This document shows, piece after piece, positions 9,848 to 17,450 of a DNA stretch of 64,000 nucleotides. How positions within the stretch are numbered: position 1 is the stretch's first letter; each line of letters starts with the position of its first letter. The translations under genes were made by a program, and so were the position numbers. The notes under the pieces were generated by a model. That model had not been told where the DNA came from, made no database searches, and worked only from the letters and a program-made list of their open reading frames with translations. Source of the stretch: Hepsetus odoe (lineage: Eukaryota > Chordata > Actinopteri > Characiformes > Hepsetidae); assembly GCA_017165825.1 (NCBI GenBank), contig CM029379.1:19868044-19932043 (forward strand). Reading direction: 5' to 3'.

Positions 9848-9957
9848 CCATACCTCTGTCGCCCTCGGCTAACCAGACCGGGCTCGGACCCAGTTTCCGT
9901 AAAGCTGCTTTGCGACAACAACGGTTATAAAAAGCACTACACAAATAAAAGAACAAA
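9848..9957 (+). repeat. Retroposon 3' end (GTAAAGCTGCTTTG family), degraded
   Basis: Matches the intact insert at 32893-33052: CCTCTGTCGCC, then CCGTAAAGCTGCTTTGCGAC, then AAAAAGC and ACAAATAAA. This kind of end is common in fish as a LINE/SINE 3' terminus. It abuts an antisense RTE fragment starting at about 9960. Most, though not all, differences from the 32.9-kb copy are toward G or C. Confidence 0.6.
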
Positions 9958-9959
9958 GA

Positions 9960-10185
9960 GTTACTACGGCTCTGTGCCTTATTCTTGAATATCGGTACCG
10001 GTACGCTTTGAAACTCCACTGCCGTCTCTTCTAAACGCCTCCACGCTTCCACCGGTATGTCATCTGGACCGACGGTCTTTCTGTTCTTCGTACTTCCGTC
10101 TTGCTCATTTGCCGCACTTCCCGGATTGTCCGATCGTCTCTCTCTGTCGTTTTCTTCGTTCAAAGTACTCCTTCCATCCACTCAC
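9960..10185 (-). mobile_element. RTE RT fragment, antisense
   Basis: Minus strand reads LNEENDRERRSDN, KNRKTVGPDDIPVEAWRRLE, ETAVEF and VPVPIFKNKAQSRS, matching copy 1 at about 1260-1570 with a deletion between AVEF and VPVPIF. The piece is truncated on both sides and older than copies 1 and 2. Confidence 0.75.
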
Positions 10186-10400
10186 CGCGCATCTTTCCCG
10201 CCACTCGACCTGCTCCCAAAATACCTCCGCGACATATTCGAACCGATAAAAAAAACACAAACTACCTCTGCGTCTGCCCTTCTTGTTTCCGGAAGACACT
10301 CCCGAATAGGCTCCGCAACATGTTCAAACAGAAAAAAAAAAAAACCAAAAACTACCTTTGCGTCCGCGAACCTTTACAATGTGAACCTATGAAGGATACG
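10186..10400. repeat. Recurring unit, two further partial copies
   Basis: Anchors ACTACCTCTGCGTCTGCCC at 10261 and ACTACCTTTGCGTCCGCG at 10351, each preceded by an A-rich stretch (AACCGATAAAAAAAACACA; A-run 10332-10344). They match the ACCTACCTTTACATCTGCC block of the 7.7-8.4 kb units. The flanking blocks are poorly preserved. Confidence 0.45.
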
Positions 10401-10721
10401 CAAAACACAAAGCAGTTTGGTTCCACGTTGCTCGAGGTTCCGGGCTGAGGGTTTTATACGATATAAGAGGCGTTGCGGTACTGCGCTCTATAAATTAATT
10501 AATTAAAAACGCAACCTATCTTGTTAGAAAACAAACATGGAAAGCAAAAACTATTTTCTACTTTCTTTTACGCCCAGTGTTGTAATATTGGGTTTCCCTT
10601 TTCTCCTCCTCTTCCAAACGAGCTCATTTGCTTTCGCGAGTACGGTGGCGAGCGCTCTCCAGGACGCTGCGAACGAGTCCAAATACACTCCTCCGACGTA
10701 CGTGAACCTGTAAGCTCCGGA
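10401..10721. other. Unassigned neurexin intron sequence
   Basis: Contains a weak unit-like block (CGCAACCTATCTTG at 10510) and a short ATTAATTAATTAA run at 10494-10505. No coding or repeat boundary recognised. Confidence 0.35.
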
Positions 10722-10776
10722 GGTCTTCTTCTTCCTCTTTCGGACCCTCCCCTTTAGGGGGTCGCCACGGCAGATC
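10722..10776 (-). mobile_element. RTE 3' terminus, antisense
   Basis: TCTTCTTCTTCCTCTTTCGG followed by CTCCCCTTTAGGGGGTCGCC, then CGGCAGATCA, is the reverse complement of the RTE tail seen at 2765-2812 and 5683-5722. Upstream coding sequence is not clearly readable; the T/C-rich stretch 10890-10980 may be its continuation. Confidence 0.6.
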
Positions 10777-11150
10777 ACAGGAACGATCGGGAGACTGGAC
10801 CTCATCGATGCGCCCCTGGCACCCTGTTACTCCTCTTGAATTCGAGCTGCTCAAGCCTTTATCTGCAAAAATAAACATGACCTAGCTTCATACCACCTTC
10901 TATTACCTTCTTCTTCTTTCTCTTCCGGTCCTCTGCGTCTTCCTCCTTGAAAAACGACTGCCTCTTCTTTGGTCTTTCAGCCTCCTGCGCTGATACTGCT
11001 CCTAGAGCGGTCGAGAAGGCAGACCTCGTCGACGGGCTCCCGGCGCCCGGTTATCTGGTTCAGCCGGTCTGCAAAAAAAGACAACTCTCGCAAAAGACCC
11101 TCATCGATGCGAGCTGCTCGTGCCCGTTTGTTCTGGTGAAAGCCAATAAA
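10777..11150. other. Unassigned, partly pyrimidine-rich
   Basis: Holds a weak unit-like block (ACATGACCTAGCTTCA at 10875) and a TTCTTCTTTCTCTTCC stretch at 10907. Possibly the antisense RTE body belonging to the 10.73-kb terminus, but too decayed to show. Confidence 0.35.
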
Positions 11151-11290
11151 AAATTCTTTTTTTTTTTAAATAAAACCTACCTTTGAATCTGCCCTTGTTG
11201 CATTTCACCCCTTTCTCAGGGAGCTCGTTTGCTTCCCCGAGAACAGTAACGACCTGTTCATACATGCCCTCTTTTGTTGCGGCTAGCTGC
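11151..11290. repeat. Recurring unit, most distal copy
   Basis: AATAAAACCTACCTTTGAATCTGCCC-like anchor (11170-11195), then CTTGTTGCATTTCACCCC, and later GCTTCCCCGAGAACAGTAACGA. Matches the anchor of the 7.7-kb units. Preceded by a T-run at 11155-11167. Confidence 0.5.
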
Positions 11291-11694
11291 GAGCATAAAA
11301 AAACGTCTCATCCCGGTTCTTAGACCGTGAGGTGCACCGTTTTTATAGCCCGGAGAAGCAGATCCAGTAGGTTTCTGTCATATACGTGCTGCGGAACCTA
11401 GACCCGAAGCTTGCGCCGCTTCTTTGTTTTACTTACGCTCGCAACTTATTCTAAGCCATTAATAGTTGCGAGAAAAAGAGTTCTTGACGTGGACCGCTGG
11501 TATTTTCATCTTTTATGCTGAAAAAAAGTAGCGAGATGTACAGTTAAGCCACACAAAATAACAAAATCCATAAATGATAAAGGAAGTGAATAAGACGTAT
11601 GAAAAAACAAATGACTATGAAAAACCATGGCAACCCAGCCACTAGCAGCCAGTGTAAAACTTGGCAAAAAAAAAGTCACACTTTTGAACTTCTG
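11291..11694. other. No recognisable feature
   Basis: Neurexin intron by position. I see no coding, inverted repeat or repeat-family signal. Confidence 0.35.
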
Positions 11695-11921
11695 TTAGTA
11701 TACCCAAGGGGGTTGGGTAGCCGGTTGACCTTGGACCCTCAGAGGTTTTTTTCTCCACATAGTGGAGTTTTTGGTTCCTCTCCTCCGTAGTCGTCCGGCT
11801 TAAACATCTTAAACATCTATTACTGTAACCTGTTATCAATGTAAAGTGCCTTGGGGCAACTTTGTTGTAAAAGGCACTATACAAGAATAAATTGAATTGA
11901 ATTGAATTGAATTGAACTTTG
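11695..11921 (+). mobile_element. L2 3' end, sense copy
   Basis: Near-identical, in the opposite orientation, to the 3'UTR end of the L2 at 3512-3720: TACCCAAGGGGGTTGGGTAG, CTCCACATAGTGGAG (a 5-bp stem), CAACTTTGTTGTAAAAGGC, ending in five ATTGA repeats at 11892-11917. Strongly 5'-truncated, which is usual for LINEs. Confidence 0.85.
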
Positions 11922-11945
11922 AATGTTGGCAGCATGACCGTTAAA

Positions 11946-12352
11946 GGTAGAGAATTAGCTGATACGATGGAGAGAAGAAAGGTTTTGTGTGTGAATGAGA
12001 CTAGATGGGAGGGTAGTAAGACCCAGGTGTATTGGAGGAGGGTTTAAATTGTTTTTCCACAATGTGGATGTCACGAGTATGTTATGGGTAGGTACGGTGT
12101 CGAGGAGAGGATTGCTGAAGGTCAGGCGGTTGTAGATTTTGCAAAAAGGACGGAAACGAGAGCGTGGCTAAACGGCGGAGGACGGCGGCCCGTAGGATGA
12201 CCTCGGAGGTCAAGAAGAGGAGGAGAACGAGGGCAGAGTGGAGTATAGAGCGGCGGAAGCCGAAGAAGGAGGACCGCAAGGTGAAATTCAGGCGGGCGAC
12301 CCCTGAATGGTAGCGGACGAAAGAAAAAGAACAAGAAGAAAAGACAATAAAT
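11946..12352 (+). mobile_element. RTE copy 3, about 0.4 kb, internally deleted
   Basis: Starts with the same head as copy 1 (TAGAGAATTAGCTGAT) and ends with the RTE tail (GCGACCCCTGAA, then GAAAGAAAAAG). Between them only parts of the nuclease domain remain, joined by at least three internal deletions near 12070, 12160 and 12297. It lies directly behind an L2 end. Differences from copy 1 are mostly A-to-G and T-to-C. Confidence 0.8.
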
Positions 12353-12384
12353 AGGGCCGTGGTAGTCAAAGTGTAAAATCCCTT

Positions 12385-12570
12385 ACCACTGAGTTGCCCC
12401 GAGTTACCCTTGAGCGAGGTACCATCCCCGTCGTTGCTCCCTGGCTGCTTTCAATAGCTGCCCCCTGACGCTCGTGTGTGAGTGCATGGGTTAAATACAG
12501 AGGTGTAATTTTGTTGTGTTTACCTGTGTGCTGTGTTCACAAAGACGAGAACAGTCACTTTCACTTTCAC
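12385..12570 (+). repeat. SINE family A, 5'-truncated
   Basis: tRNA-derived SINE without its tRNA head. Contains GAGTTACCCTTGAGCGAGGT, the CTTTCAATAGCTGCCCCCTG block, GGGTTAAATACAGAGGT, and the terminal TCACTTTCACTTTCAC. Confidence 0.85.
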
Positions 12571-12590
12571 TAAAATCAATCTCTTGTATT

Positions 12591-12736
12591 CGTCGAATGG
12601 ATTATCGATGCGAGATCTTCTGCCCCTCTGTCGCGTTGGATGGACAAGTCCTTCCGCTTGTGGATCGGGTCGGAAACGAGGTCGGAAACAACGGTTCATG
12701 TCGCGGCTCCCGTTCGCTGCCAGGACTTGTTTTTCT
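12591..12736 (+). repeat. Segment duplicated on both sides of the neurexin exon (copy 1)
   Basis: Direct, same-strand match to 14085-14244 in the neurexin 3'UTR. Shared words include CGAGATCTTCTGCCCCTCTG, GGGTCGGAAACGAG and GGACTTGTTTTTC. The 3'UTR copy has extra bases near 14155-14172. I do not recognise it as a transposon. Confidence 0.8.
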
Positions 12737-12775
12737 TTATATATATATAAATATAAAATAAATATATAAATATAA
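12737..12775. repeat. AT-rich simple repeat
   Basis: TATATATATAAATATAAAATA-type sequence, ending the duplicated segment. Confidence 0.8.
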
Positions 12776-13460
12776 GGGATAATGAGTAGAAATAAATGCA
12801 AGAGCCAAGAAAATTCTATATCGGCGTGTCAAACACGTGGGGCTTTGGGGGGTACAAAAAACGTGGGCTCGAGACAGACTTAAAGCCTCCTCTGCGACAT
12901 TTAGGCGGTTCTCCGAAAAAAAGAGAGCTTTAGCTGAGAGAGAGAGAGAAAGAGCGTGAGAGGGAGCGGGTGGGAGAGACAGAGAGACGGAATAATGAAG
13001 GGTTACAGTGCCGAGTGCTATCAAGGTTGATGGGAGTGAGATTATAATTTGGATGGCTTTAGTCCATAATGGAGGCTCGCCGATATGTAATCGGTTTCCC
13101 CTTCAAAGTGGCAAACGATTCCCGAAGCAGCGTCCGCAGAGTCGTCGATCCCTCCTCGTCGAGCGTTTGAAGAGCGTTAAATGCCGGCCGCGGGGGTCTT
13201 CTGCGGGTCTTGTCGATCGGTTCCGCGTCGGTGCGTTCGCGAACCACCGGAATCTGTCACTTCGCGCTTAAGAAATAAATTGCCACAAAGGGTTCTCCGA
13301 GTGCGAATTGGAGGAACTGCTCTTGGACTTTCTTGTCTTTTTGTTCATCAAAGAATAAATGCACCCTCAAAGGTACGGCGCGGTCTTCGAGGTCCGGTTT
13401 TGTACCTTCAACAAAGAAACGGTCCACGATAAACGATTTAACTCGATTTAGCGTAATGGT
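12776..13460. other. Distal last intron of neurexin
   Basis: Contains a purine tract of GA repeats at 12937-12991. No further exon is visible. The sequence becomes CpG-rich toward the exon. Confidence 0.5.
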
Positions 13461-13497
13461 CTGACGCTGACCTTTGTTTCCTTCTCTTTCTTTGCAG
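13461..13497 (+). promoter_or_regulatory. Branch point, polypyrimidine tract and 3' splice site of neurexin last exon
   Basis: Two CTGAC branch-point matches (13461-13465 and 13467-13471) precede a pyrimidine tract (13471-13496) ending TTTGCAG at 13491-13497. The two bases CC after the AG complete a codon begun in the previous exon. Confidence 0.85.
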
Positions 13498-13802
13498 CCA
13501 GTCCCACGGGGCCTGGTTTGAAGATCTACCCCGACCCGGTGGAGGTGGTCCGAGAGTCCAGCAGCACCACGGGCATGGTGGTGGGAATCGTGGCGGCAGC
13601 GGCCCTGTGCATCCTCATCCTTCTCTACGCCATGTACAAGTACCGCAACCGCGACGAAGGCTCCTACCACGTAGACGAGAGCCGCAACTACATCAGCAAC
13701 TCCGCCCAGTCCAACGGTACGGTCGTCAAGGAGAAACCGGTCAACGTGGCCAAGAGCGCCAGCAAAGGCAAGAAAAACAAGGACAAGGAGTACTACGTTT
13801 GA
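13498..13802 (+). CDS. nrxn1: Neurexin, terminal coding exon
   Basis: Neurexins are presynaptic adhesion receptors that bind neuroligins and other partners. This exon encodes about 100 residues: the stalk (SPTGPGLKIYPDPVEVVRE), the SSSTTG segment, a transmembrane helix (exon residues 26-46, from MVVGIVAAAALC to AMY), the basic juxtamembrane YKYRNRDEGSY, and a tail ending in the PDZ ligand EYYV (97-100), which in the family binds CASK and Mint. The first codon is split by the intron (one base upstream). Only this exon is in the window, so the gene is partial. HVDESRNYISNSAQSNG fits neurexin 1, but the KSASKGKKNKDKEYYV end also resembles neurexin 2, so the paralogue, and any teleost a/b copy, is uncertain. 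No lesion is seen. Confidence 0.93.
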
Positions 13803-14084
13803 TCCCTCCTTACTTGCCGGGCTACTTGCCCGTTCAGATTATCGAGGACTTCTTTTTTTCTCCGAAAGAATAATACAAAAACTCATCCAGTGTATAATAG
13901 CCAGAACTGAAGAAAAGACAACACTCAGAAAAACCTTAGACAATTATCAAAGACGCCAGGAGGTTCTTTTTTGCGTTTTCCTCCGGAACGGACGGAGGGC
14001 GCGGAGGGTCGATGGCGACCGAACCCGCGCCGGCCCGGTCCCGGGCGGACGAAGCCGATCGGGCGCCCGCAGGTTGCCCGTAAA

Positions 14085-14244
14085 CGTCGAACGGATTATC
14101 GACGCGAGATCTTCTGCCCCTCTGTCACGTAGGACGGACGAGTCGTTCCAGTCACGCTCGCTCCTTTAAAGGCGAGCGGAACGGGTCGGAAACGAGCGAC
14201 GGTTCGTTTCCGCCGCTCACGTTCGCTGCCGGGACTTGTTTTTC
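14085..14244 (+). repeat. Segment duplicated on both sides of the neurexin exon (copy 2, in 3'UTR)
   Basis: Direct match to 12591-12736, about 1.5 kb upstream in the intron. An inverted-repeat-like GCGAGCGGAA / GCTCGCTCC pair lies inside its extra segment (14155-14182). Confidence 0.8.
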
Positions 14245-14625
14245 TACATCGAAGCTGAGGATCGAGCTCCAGCGATACGCAAATACGGGAATTTGAAAGA
14301 AAGACTGAAAAAGAGACGCCCGTGAGCTCGGCTCAAATCGACCGAATCTCTTTCTTTCTTTTTCTCTTTCATCGCGAGGCCGGCCCGTTAAATCCGTCGA
14401 GGGCGCGAGGGAATGGAAATCCCGGTCGACGTGATCGTTTTTGTTTTTGCGATAAATAGCGATCGCTCGGGGTAACACTTGCACGCGACAGTATCTTATT
14501 ACATATGTTTATACTGTACACCCTCATCTAAATGTGCTCTCTGGACTGTGTGATGGTGGTGTTTTATAGCCTGTTGTATAGACGATGCAAAATTATATCT
14601 GCTCCTCGAACCATTTTTTTTCAAT

Positions 14626-14631
14626 AATAAA
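14626..14631 (+). terminator. nrxn1: Polyadenylation signal AATAAA (proximal)
   Basis: AATAAA in an A-rich stretch about 825 bases after the stop codon. Plausible end of a short neurexin transcript; cleavage position not visible. Confidence 0.5.
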
Positions 14632-14650
14632 ACATAAAAAGAGAAAAAAG

Positions 14651-15032
14651 AAATCTAAATGTTAATAAGTGTTGCTAGATATAGAAGATTTAACGACGAC
14701 ACCGACGACTGGGTTTTTATTTGTTGCGTTTGTCCCTTTCCCTCCTAGACTTCATACGAATGTCGTGCCGAATGACGTCGCGTTAAACGCCCGAAATGCT
14801 CTGACCTGCGCGCGAATGGGTTTTCGTGTCTCGTCCCTCCGTTTGGGGCCCGTGGGAGAAATCGCTGCCCGGCACCTGACCTCCGACTCGCGTTTGCGCT
14901 TACGGAAACCTTTATGGAACGGCGGAAAGCACGGGCGCCATCCGTGGTCCCGAACGGCGAGCCGTCTCTTCGCGAAAGGTGCCGATGGCTTCGGCCGTAC
15001 GTAGTCCCTCTGTATGCACCTTCTCTTCCTGC
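14651..15032. other. Extended 3'UTR or 3' flank of neurexin
   Basis: CpG-rich, no recognised repeat or coding motif. Overlapping open frames on both strands are chance frames in GC-rich sequence. Confidence 0.4.
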
Positions 15033-15069
15033 CTGTCCGTCCGTCCTTCCGTCCGTCCGTAAGTCCGTC
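15033..15069 (+). repeat. CCGT tetranucleotide microsatellite
   Basis: Imperfect run of CCGT and CCTT units. Confidence 0.85.
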
Positions 15070-15385
15070 TCCTTCCCGTGATCTTTGTTTCGGAACGTGC
15101 GAGAGCGATGCGGCGATTGTGAGCTCGACAGCGTTGCCGTTTTTCTTTTCCATCGGTTTATTTTCTAATTCTACCAGTGCTGTTTTTTTTTCTACAGTAT
15201 TTTCTGTTCGATTGTGATGATTCTTTATTGACCTCAAAGTACGAAATTTATTATAAAAAAAAATAGTTTTGAAAAATTAAACAAGCAAATAAAATATTAC
15301 CTAAGTGAATTAAGGCTTGCTTCGTGTTTACTTAACGTTTTTTTCTATAAAAAGATGCGCCGTTGCCAATCGGGCCCACATCATA
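15070..15385. other. AT-rich flank with distal polyadenylation candidate
   Basis: Sequence turns AT-rich; a second AATAAA lies at 15288-15293. Otherwise nothing recognised. Confidence 0.4.
15288..15293 (+). terminator. nrxn1: Polyadenylation signal AATAAA (distal)
   Basis: Second AATAAA, about 1.49 kb after the stop codon, in AT-rich sequence. Would give a longer 3'UTR. Confidence 0.35.
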
Positions 15386-15415
15386 ATCAAAACAAACAAA
15401 CAAACAAACAAAAAA
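15386..15415 (+). repeat. AAAC microsatellite
   Basis: About five AAAC/CAAA units followed by an A-run. Confidence 0.8.
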
Positions 15416-16109
15416 AACTTTCACATACTTCAGAAACAGTCCCGAGAATTTTAATCCAGGCCCTGGTTAGAATACATTTTGTCGGTGTGATCCCGAGAAA
15501 GTGTTTTACGCTTCGATACGGATTGATTTTCCTTGCCCAATATTGTCTGCCAGATGTTTCTTCACAGAATTAATTAGTTATGCGGCGTGATCTTGCATTG
15601 TGTTTAAGAGTCATGTGCAATAGTTTTAACAGGTTCTTTTGGCTGCTGCACTATAGGGCTCAAGTTAAAGCTCAAGCTGAATAGTTGTCACACCACAATA
15701 CTTATATAAATTGTCGTTTGAGAGAAAGTATGTTTTTTTTGACCGAACGAGGGAGTGTACGAATGGAGCAATTTGTCCAAGTATGGCGGGGTGAATCTGT
15801 AAAGAGCTTCTTTAGCTAAATAGCGATGTGGACGGCCGGTTTGTGGACAGTGGGAGCAATGTGTTATTACTTTCTGGAAAAGGTGAGAACACGAGCTGCA
15901 GAGTTCCGTTCGTACCGGAGGCCGGTACGTGTTTTAGACGGGAGGCAGAAAAAAAATGTAAAATACGGATTTACAGTTATCGAGAACGAAAGTGATAAAA
16001 GCATAAACAAGCGTTTCTGCGTCTTTCGGCGAAAGCCGTGAACCGAGACGCGAAATCTTTCGTAGGTGAAGGAATGCTTTTTTTTAAGAGAGTATTAATA
16101 TGAGAGTTA
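15416..16109. other. Unassigned, possibly 3' remainder of the antisense LINE at 16.1-16.7 kb
   Basis: Reads weakly as continuation of the LINE after its ADDAQIYF motif, but stops and frameshifts prevent a firm call. A T-run lies at 16078-16085. Confidence 0.35.
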
Positions 16110-16740
16110 CAAGCTGTAAGGGAAAGGGGGACGGGGACTTGAACGGAGCCCGTAAAGTAGATTTGAGCATCATCGGCTTAGGAGCGAAACCGTGGTTTCT
16201 GATAATACGGTCGAGTGGAAGAATATAAATTATGAATAACGGAGGGTCGAGAACAGACCCCTGAGGGACGCCTTGTTGAAGCAGGAGGCGATCCGTTCTT
16301 ACGGACGGAGACGAATCGCTATCCGTCGGCGAGAAAAGACATGAACCGTGAAAGAACGGCGCCCGATGGCAGAAAGACGGGAAAGAAGTACGTTCCGATC
16401 GACTGTGTCAAAGGGAGAGCTTAGATCCGAGAAAAGGAGGATAACTATGGGAACGAGAGTCGACACCGAGTAGAAGGTCGTCGGCGACGCGTAGAAGGGC
16501 GCTTGCGCCGATGCGGAAACCTGACTGAAATGGCTCGTACGAGTTGTTAATTGCCAAGTGGCTTTGCAGCTGAGCAGCTATGACCCTTTCAAGGAGCTTT
16601 GAAATAAAAGGTAGGTTAGAATAGGCCTGTAGTCGTTAAGATCGCTGTGATCCAAAGTGGTTTTTCATGCACAGGTGTGACAGCAGCCGTTTTTAGGCCC
16701 AGAAGAACAATACCGGTGGAGAATCAACGACTTATTAGAT
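16110..16740 (-). pseudogene. L2-like reverse transcriptase relic, antisense
   Basis: Minus-strand blocks appear in RT order: VTPVHEKPLWITAI then NDYRPI (about 16690-16630), FISKLLERVIAAQLQSHL (about 16610-16555), EPFQSGFRIGASALLRVADD (about 16535-16475), GVPQGSVLDP (about 16275-16245), and the catalytic motif as ADDAQIYF (about 16170-16150). A one-base frameshift separates NDYRPI from FISKLL. Motif A is not readable. It is more diverged than the L2 at 3.5-5.0 kb. Antisense, downstream of the neurexin exon. Confidence 0.8.
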
Positions 16741-17149
16741 GTCAAATAAAGTCGGAAAGAGCAGACCAACAAAGTTTTTCAAGAGATAAAGAGGTGGTCA
16801 GAAATGGCGACAGTATAACTTTTTTATTGTTATTAATTTTTAATTATTATTAAGTCCCAATGAACAAATACCATCCCGTACATTTCCCTATTTTTTTGTG
16901 CGGGAGTAAGACTGAAATACTCCAGGATGGCCATGAATTCTAAACTTTCTGGAGAAACGGTGTCTATATGGGTATTAAAATCACCGAGCAGGACATCGGC
17001 GTTGTCAGGGCACAGGTGAGTGTGAAAAGTTCCCTGAGGTCGAAAAGAACAACGATGGAGACGTCATGGTAGGCGGTCGACGTGTATCTAAATTACAACA
17101 AGTGACAATCTTGACGCTCACTTTCTGAACCACTTTTCCCGATTAGGTG
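16741..17149. other. No recognisable feature
   Basis: AT-rich from 16815 to 16860. The CpG-rich character of the preceding 10 kb ends here. Confidence 0.4.
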
Positions 17150-17222
17150 CTGCTCATGGTGTCGGAGCCTATCCCCTGGCGAATGGTCAGACACGCACTC
17201 GAACGCACTCTCACGTAGGGTA
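17150..17222 (-). repeat. Fragment of the GGGATAGGCTCC repeat, antisense
   Basis: Reverse match to the repeat at 33.65-33.85 kb: GGAGCCTATCCC, and CACGCACTCGAACGCACTC resembling its GTGAGTGTGTG region. Confidence 0.4.
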
Positions 17223-17252
17223 CGAATTAGAAAGAAACTTTTCAGGTGGTTA

Positions 17253-17450
17253 AGTGAAAGTGACTATTTGCCATTGTGAAACAGTACAGCACACAGAGAA
17301 CTCCGCTTTTCACCCACACACACCTTGCGGCAGGGGGCAACCTTATCCAGTTCCTGGGGAGCAGCGCCGGGTACGCTATCTTGCGCAAGTCAAACTGTCG
17401 GTCTGGTATTCTGATCCAAGACCGTCCGATCCTAGTCCCAAACGTCCCGA
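17253..17450 (-). repeat. SINE family A, antisense
   Basis: AAGTGAAAGTGACTATTTGC tail, CACACACCTTGCGGCAGGGG block, GGGGAGCAGCGCCGG block, then a decayed head with GATCCAAGACCGTCCGATCC. The tRNA-like head is largely lost. Confidence 0.75.

Larger units (their letters stand above)
13803..14650 (+). other. nrxn1: Neurexin 3' untranslated region (proximal)
   Basis: Follows the TGA stop. GC- and CpG-rich to about 14450, then AT-rich. Contains the second copy of the duplicated segment (14085-14244). The first good polyadenylation signal is at 14626. Neurexin 3'UTRs can be several kilobases, so transcripts may extend further. Confidence 0.7.

Noticed and set aside
13607..13873. Alternative frame through the neurexin exon
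   Set aside because: Shadow of the true coding frame, rich in Arg and Gln.
14752..15237. 161-codon minus-strand open frame
   Set aside because: No domain; CpG-rich DNA yields long chance frames; it ends in simple-sequence flank.
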